A stretch of 10,097 bases of DNA from Methanomicrobia archaeon. Lineage in GTDB: Archaea; Methanobacteriota_B; Thermococci; Methanofastidiosales; NM3. Numbering within the stretch: the first letter of the stretch is position 1; every line of letters begins with the position of its first letter. Location of the stretch: positions 1-10,097 of the forward strand of contig DSAJ01000176.1 of the NCBI GenBank assembly GCA_011372835.1. The letters run 5' to 3'. This document shows positions 6,821-10,097 of the stretch, piece by piece. The notes under the pieces were generated by a model. The model was given only the letters and a program-made list of their open reading frames with translations. It ran no database searches and had not been told where the DNA came from. Position numbers and translations under genes: made by a program.

Positions 6821-9400
6821 CTACTGTTTGAACCGCTCCCGTCCCGCCGACGTCCATATTCCCAGGCGCTTTCGGATCTCCTCGACGATGACGATCGAGG
6901 ACGCAGCAACAGCCATGAGCGCCCAGTCGCCAAGCGAGAGGGGCACGGTGCTAAACACCTCGTTAAGTTTTTCAATGTAGATGACCGCAAGCTGGAGCAC
7001 GAACGACATGGCAACGGCCCCGATCAGCAACCTGTTCTGCACGCGCGTGAAGACCGACGTGATGGTGGAGCGGCAGTTGAAGACGTTGAAGAGCTGGAAG
7101 AGCACGAGGGTTGTGAACGCGTATGTCATCGCCTTGTACTGCGGCACATAGTCGTAGAGCGCAAGCGTCACGAGCGCCATGATGAGGCCTGTATAGGCGA
7201 TGTTTATCGACATGGTGCGATCGACGATGTTCTCATGCGGCTTGTTGGGCGGTCGCTCCATCACGCCCTTCTCGCGCGGCTCAAACGCTAAGGCGAGGGC
7301 GGGAAGACCGTCGGTAAGAAGATTGATCCAGAGTATCTGCACCGCAAGCAATGGCAGCGGGAAGCCCACGATGCTTGCGAGGAAGATGGTGAATACCTCT
7401 CCGAAGTTGGTGGAGAGCAGGTAGCGCACGAACTTGCGTATGTTGTCGAAGATATGGCGGCCCTCCTTGACCGAGTTGACGATGGTGGTGAAGTTGTCGT
7501 CAAGTAGTATCATGTCGGCCGCGTCCTTGGAGACGTCGGTGCCGCTGTTCATTGCAATGCCGATGTCTGCGCTCTTGAGCGCCGGGGCGTCGTTGACGCC
7601 GTCGCCTGTCATGGCGATGACATGGCCGTGTCGCCTGAGCATCTCGACGATGCGCAGCTTGTGCTCGGGGTTGACGCGGGCAAAGACGCTCACGCGATCG
7701 ATGCGGGTCGAGAGCGTCTCCTCGTTCATCGCCTCGAGCTGATGCCCGGTGATGACAAGGTCGTCGTCCTCGTAGATCCCCACCTCCTCCGCGATGGCCT
7801 GCGCCGTGAGGGCATGGTCGCCCGTAATCATGATGACGCGAATGCCTGCGCGTTTACAGGTGCGTATGGCCTCCCTGACGCCCTCCTTGGGAGGGTCGAT
7901 CATCGCCTGCAGCCCCACGAAGATGAGGCGCTCCTCCATGTCGTCGCCGGCATCGGTGGGACGATATGCGCATGCAAGCACGCGCAACGCACGTGATGCA
8001 TAGTCGTCGTTCTTGTTGATGATGCGGGCCCTGTCCTCGTCGGTAAGAGGAAGGACGGTACCGTCGACGAGCACGCGGTCGCATACGGCAAGCACCTCCT
8101 CAGGCGCCCCCTTGCAGTAGAGGCGAAGTCCATCCCCATGACGACACGTCACCGACATACGCTTGCGATCGGAATCAAACGGCGTGATCGAGACACGCTC
8201 GCACGTCCCCGTGACGCCGACGCGCTCTGCCGCCGCGAGCAGGGCGATCTCGGTGGGGTCGCCCGTTTCTTCCTCAAGCGATGCCGTGTTGCAGTAAAGG
8301 CCTGTTTCAAGGAGGATGCGCATCCCTGTCATCTCTGGCGATGCCTCGTCGATACGCATCTCGCGCTCGGGGACGTAAAGAGAGCGTACAGTCATCTTGT
8401 TCTTCGTTATCGTTCCCGTCTTGTCGGAGCATATGACCGTGCACGACCCGAGCGTCTCTGCTGCAGGCAGGCGCTTGACGATGGCGTTGAGCCGGGCCAT
8501 GCCGCGCACGCCAAGTGAAAGCGTGATGGTGACGACGGCGGGAAGGCCCTCGGGTATCGCCGCGACGGCGAGGCTCAGGGAGATGAGCACCATGTCGATG
8601 ATGGGCTCGTTGCTGTAGACGCCAAGCGCGAAGACGACAAGCGCGATGAGCATGACCGCCTTACCAAGCATCTTGGCGAGCGCGTCGAGCTTCTTCTGGA
8701 AGTAGGTCTGCTCACGCGTGTCGATGAGGGATGCTATCGAACCGATGGCGGTGCCCATGCCGGTCTCGACGACAACGGCCACAAGCGAACCGCGCACCAC
8801 GTTGGTCCCCATGAAGACCATGTTTCGCTGGTCTGCCAGGAGCTGTCCCTTCGGGAGCTGTCTTGCATGCTTTTCCGCTGGGAGCGACTCGCCCGTGAGC
8901 ATCGACTCGTCGACGCTCACGTTGCTTGCCTCGAGGATGCGCGCATCGGCTGGGACCGAGTCACCTGCCTCGAGCACCACGATGTCGCCTGGTACGAGCT
9001 GCTTCGCATCGAAGTGTTGCCGGTGGCCGTCACGGATGACCAATGTGGAAAGCGAGAGATACTCCTTGAGCGACTCGAGCGCCTGCTCCGCCTTGTACTC
9101 CTGGAAGAAACCAAGCAAGGAGTTGCCAAGGAGTATGACGATGATGAGAAGAGCGTCCGAGAGTTCGCCGACGCCGATGGATATGATCGCGGCAAAGATC
9201 AGGATGATCGTAAGAAAACTGGTGAACTGCTGCACAAAGATATGAAAAGGAGTGACGCGCTTGCCCTCTGAGAGAACGTTCGGGCCATGTGATGCCAACC
9301 GTGCTGACGCCTCTGACGACGACAAGCCTTCTCGTGAGGAACCGAGGGATTCAAGAACATCATCGGCAGGATGCGCATAAAGCTCGCCTTCCATGGACAT
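6821..9400 (-). CDS. P2-type cation-transporting ATPase (calcium-pump-like)
   Basis: An 859-residue membrane pump that exports a cation, most likely Ca2+, at the cost of ATP. Domains in order are an N-terminal cation-ATPase domain (1-60), helices M1-M2 (about 58-98), the actuator domain with TGES at 169-172, M3-M4 (about 245-298) with PEGLPA at 283-288, phosphorylation site D326 in CSDKTGTIT, the nucleotide domain with KGAPE at 430-434, TGDHA at 526-530, TGDGVND at 598-604, and helices M5-M10 (about 660-845). Residues matching SERCA ion ligands are E284 (M4), N665 and E668 (M5), and N693, T696 and D697 (M6); the M8 position equivalent to SERCA E908 is Q769, as in plasma-membrane Ca2+ pumps. 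That favours Ca2+ but perhaps with one site. Na+ or Mn2+ cannot be excluded. The ATG at 9400 lies 16 nt after the upstream gene's stop; an in-frame ATG at 9394 is the alternative. Neither has a good ribosome-binding site. Confidence 0.93.
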   Translation of the reverse strand: MSMEGELYAHPADDVLESLGSSREGLSSSEASARLASHGPNVLSEGKRVTPFHIFVQQFTSFLTIILIFAAIISIGVGELSDALLIIVILLGNSLLGFFQEYKAEQALESLKEYLSLSTLVIRDGHRQHFDAKQLVPGDIVVLEAGDSVPADARILEASNVSVDESMLTGESLPAEKHARQLPKGQLLADQRNMVFMGTNVVRGSLVAVVVETGMGTAIGSIASLIDTREQTYFQKKLDALAKMLGKAVMLIALVVFALGVYSNEPIIDMVLISLSLAVAAIPEGLPAVVTITLSLGVRGMARLNAIVKRLPAAETLGSCTVICSDKTGTITKNKMTVRSLYVPEREMRIDEASPEMTGMRILLETGLYCNTASLEEETGDPTEIALLAAAERVGVTGTCERVSITPFDSDRKRMSVTCRHGDGLRLYCKGAPEEVLAVCDRVLVDGTVLPLTDEDRARIINKNDDYASRALRVLACAYRPTDAGDDMEERLIFVGLQAMIDPPKEGVREAIRTCKRAGIRVIMITGDHALTAQAIAEEVGIYEDDDLVITGHQLEAMNEETLSTRIDRVSVFARVNPEHKLRIVEMLRRHGHVIAMTGDGVNDAPALKSADIGIAMNSGTDVSKDAADMILLDDNFTTIVNSVKEGRHIFDNIRKFVRYLLSTNFGEVFTIFLASIVGFPLPLLAVQILWINLLTDGLPALALAFEPREKGVMERPPNKPHENIVDRTMSINIAYTGLIMALVTLALYDYVPQYKAMTYAFTTLVLFQLFNVFNCRSTITSVFTRVQNRLLIGAVAMSFVLQLAVIYIEKLNEVFSTVPLSLGDWALMAVAASSIVIVEEIRKRLGIWTSAGRERFKQ

Positions 9401-9414
9401 GATATGAAGCCATG

Positions 9415-9421
9415 ATTTAAA
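9415..9421 (-). promoter_or_regulatory. Weak TATA-like box before the P-type ATPase gene
   Basis: The minus strand reads TTTAAAT at the very end of the upstream gene. A start 26 nt downstream would fall at about 9392, next to the second in-frame ATG (9394) of the ATPase gene, which lacks a ribosome-binding site. This hints at a leaderless message from that codon, but the match is weak and read-through from the upstream gene is also possible. Confidence 0.28.
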
Positions 9422-10097
9422 GACTTATCTCGTCGGCTTCGTGGGATGTCGGTGCCCCGAGTATGTGCTCCCTGTTTCGCAGGTAGGAAAGCGTTAGGGA
9501 ATATCTGCGTACGGTCGCCCCGGCGCGGCTGCGCAACGCGTGCAGATCGCGAACCGACTCGACAATGTCCCATTGTGGCAGTCCCTTCAAGCACGATCCC
9601 TCATCTTCCAGAGCCATGGCGAGCTGCGAGCATGAACGTGTTTTTTCAAATAAAGAGGAACGAAACGAATCCTTGGCCAGCCCGAAAAGATAGCATGTAT
9701 CACGCTGTCCCGGCCCTATGACAGCATCCGCCCTGGTGAGTTCGTGCACGCCCACCGTCAGGTACGCAAACGGCAGGTCGGGGACGTTCGAGGATACCCA
9801 CACGACGCGCTCGTACCCCTTGTCGAACAACGATGCGAACGCATGTCCAAGGCGTTGTTCAAACGATGTTCCCCGCTGCAGTGCATAGCCATAGCCTGTG
9901 CCAAGCCATACCTCGAGCGAACGCCGCCGGCCCCGCGGGGCGTAAAAAACATGGGTCGGCATGCGCACCATGTCAAGCTGCGTGAGCGTGTCGAGGACCA
10001 GGCATGTATGGAGTACCGTCGCCGACGGGGCGCCCACCTCGCTCGTGAGCACGTGTTCGACGCGTCCCGGCAGCGGATAATCAACGAAGGTCATGAG
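9417..10097 (-). CDS. Divergent DUF2064-like protein (GT-A/nucleotidyltransferase fold), probably 5'-partial
   Basis: A protein of at least 225 residues from the ATG at 10094, resembling the DUF2064 family of putative glycosyl/nucleotidyl transferases. Blocks in family order are FVDYPLPGRV (3-12) for the usual FAKxPxPGxV, LVLDTL (32-37), QRGTSFEQRLGHAF (73-86) for the QGxxLGxRM segment, VVWVSSNVPDL (97-107) for the GSDCPxL segment, ADAVIGPGQRDTCYLFGL (122-139) for the GPAxDGGYYLIGL segment, and DIVESVRDLHAL (176-187) for the DVDTPEDL segment. Several residues expected to bind nucleotide or metal are replaced: KTRL by EHVL, the Asp of GSD by Asn, and DGG by RDT. The frame is still open upstream of the first Met, and homologues usually have a few more residues before this block, so the true start probably lies outside the window. 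It precedes the P-type ATPase by 16 nt. Enzymatic activity is doubtful. Confidence 0.72.
   Translation of the reverse strand, partial: LMTFVDYPLPGRVEHVLTSEVGAPSATVLHTCLVLDTLTQLDMVRMPTHVFYAPRGRRRSLEVWLGTGYGYALQRGTSFEQRLGHAFASLFDKGYERVVWVSSNVPDLPFAYLTVGVHELTRADAVIGPGQRDTCYLFGLAKDSFRSSLFEKTRSCSQLAMALEDEGSCLKGLPQWDIVESVRDLHALRSRAGATVRRYSLTLSYLRNREHILGAPTSHEADEISL

Overview
The window reads as a piece of a euryarchaeal chromosome, plausibly from a methanogen-related lineage; the exact taxon cannot be fixed from this sequence. The archaeal signs are a WtpABC-type tungstate/molybdate importer, an archaeal-style MoaA N-terminus (cysteine motif followed by HREGE), an archaeal MoeA with the GLPGxPTS motif, TATA-like boxes about 26 nt upstream of likely transcription starts with at least one probable leaderless gene, and recurrent GGTGA ribosome-binding sites. 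Coding DNA is moderately GC-rich and the short intergenic gaps are AT-rich. I see no rRNA, tRNA, CRISPR array, insertion sequence or phage gene.

Region 1 (1-4801, minus strand) is a tightly packed operon for molybdenum/tungsten metabolism, transcribed from right to left: wtpA (substrate-binding lipoprotein), wtpB (permease), wtpC (ATPase), moeA (metal insertion into molybdopterin) and moaA (GTP 3',8-cyclase, cut by the window edge). Neighbouring genes overlap by 1-6 nt or are separated by at most 8 nt. The operon therefore joins oxyanion uptake, the first step of pterin synthesis and the metal-insertion step. Just upstream of wtpA, between a TATA-like box and the ribosome-binding site, lies a 24-bp palindrome (CGTTAT-N12-ATAACG). 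It has the sequence and spacing of a ModE-type operator and is the most informative regulatory signal in the window.

Region 2 (4802-6025, plus strand) is divergent from the wtp operon and shares its 130-bp control region. It holds a cysteine-rich DUF1847-like protein and a small FMN-binding protein of the pyridoxamine-phosphate-oxidase/NimA superfamily, with overlapping ends. A short intergenic stretch with an 8-bp-arm hairpin separates this pair from the next, convergent genes.

Region 3 (6137-10097, minus strand) holds, from right to left in transcription order, a divergent DUF2064 (GT-A/nucleotidyltransferase-fold) protein that probably starts beyond the window, a full-length P2-type calcium-like cation ATPase, and an acidic protein of unknown function with a likely N-terminal winged helix and its own TATA box. 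No gene in the window looks frameshifted or broken.
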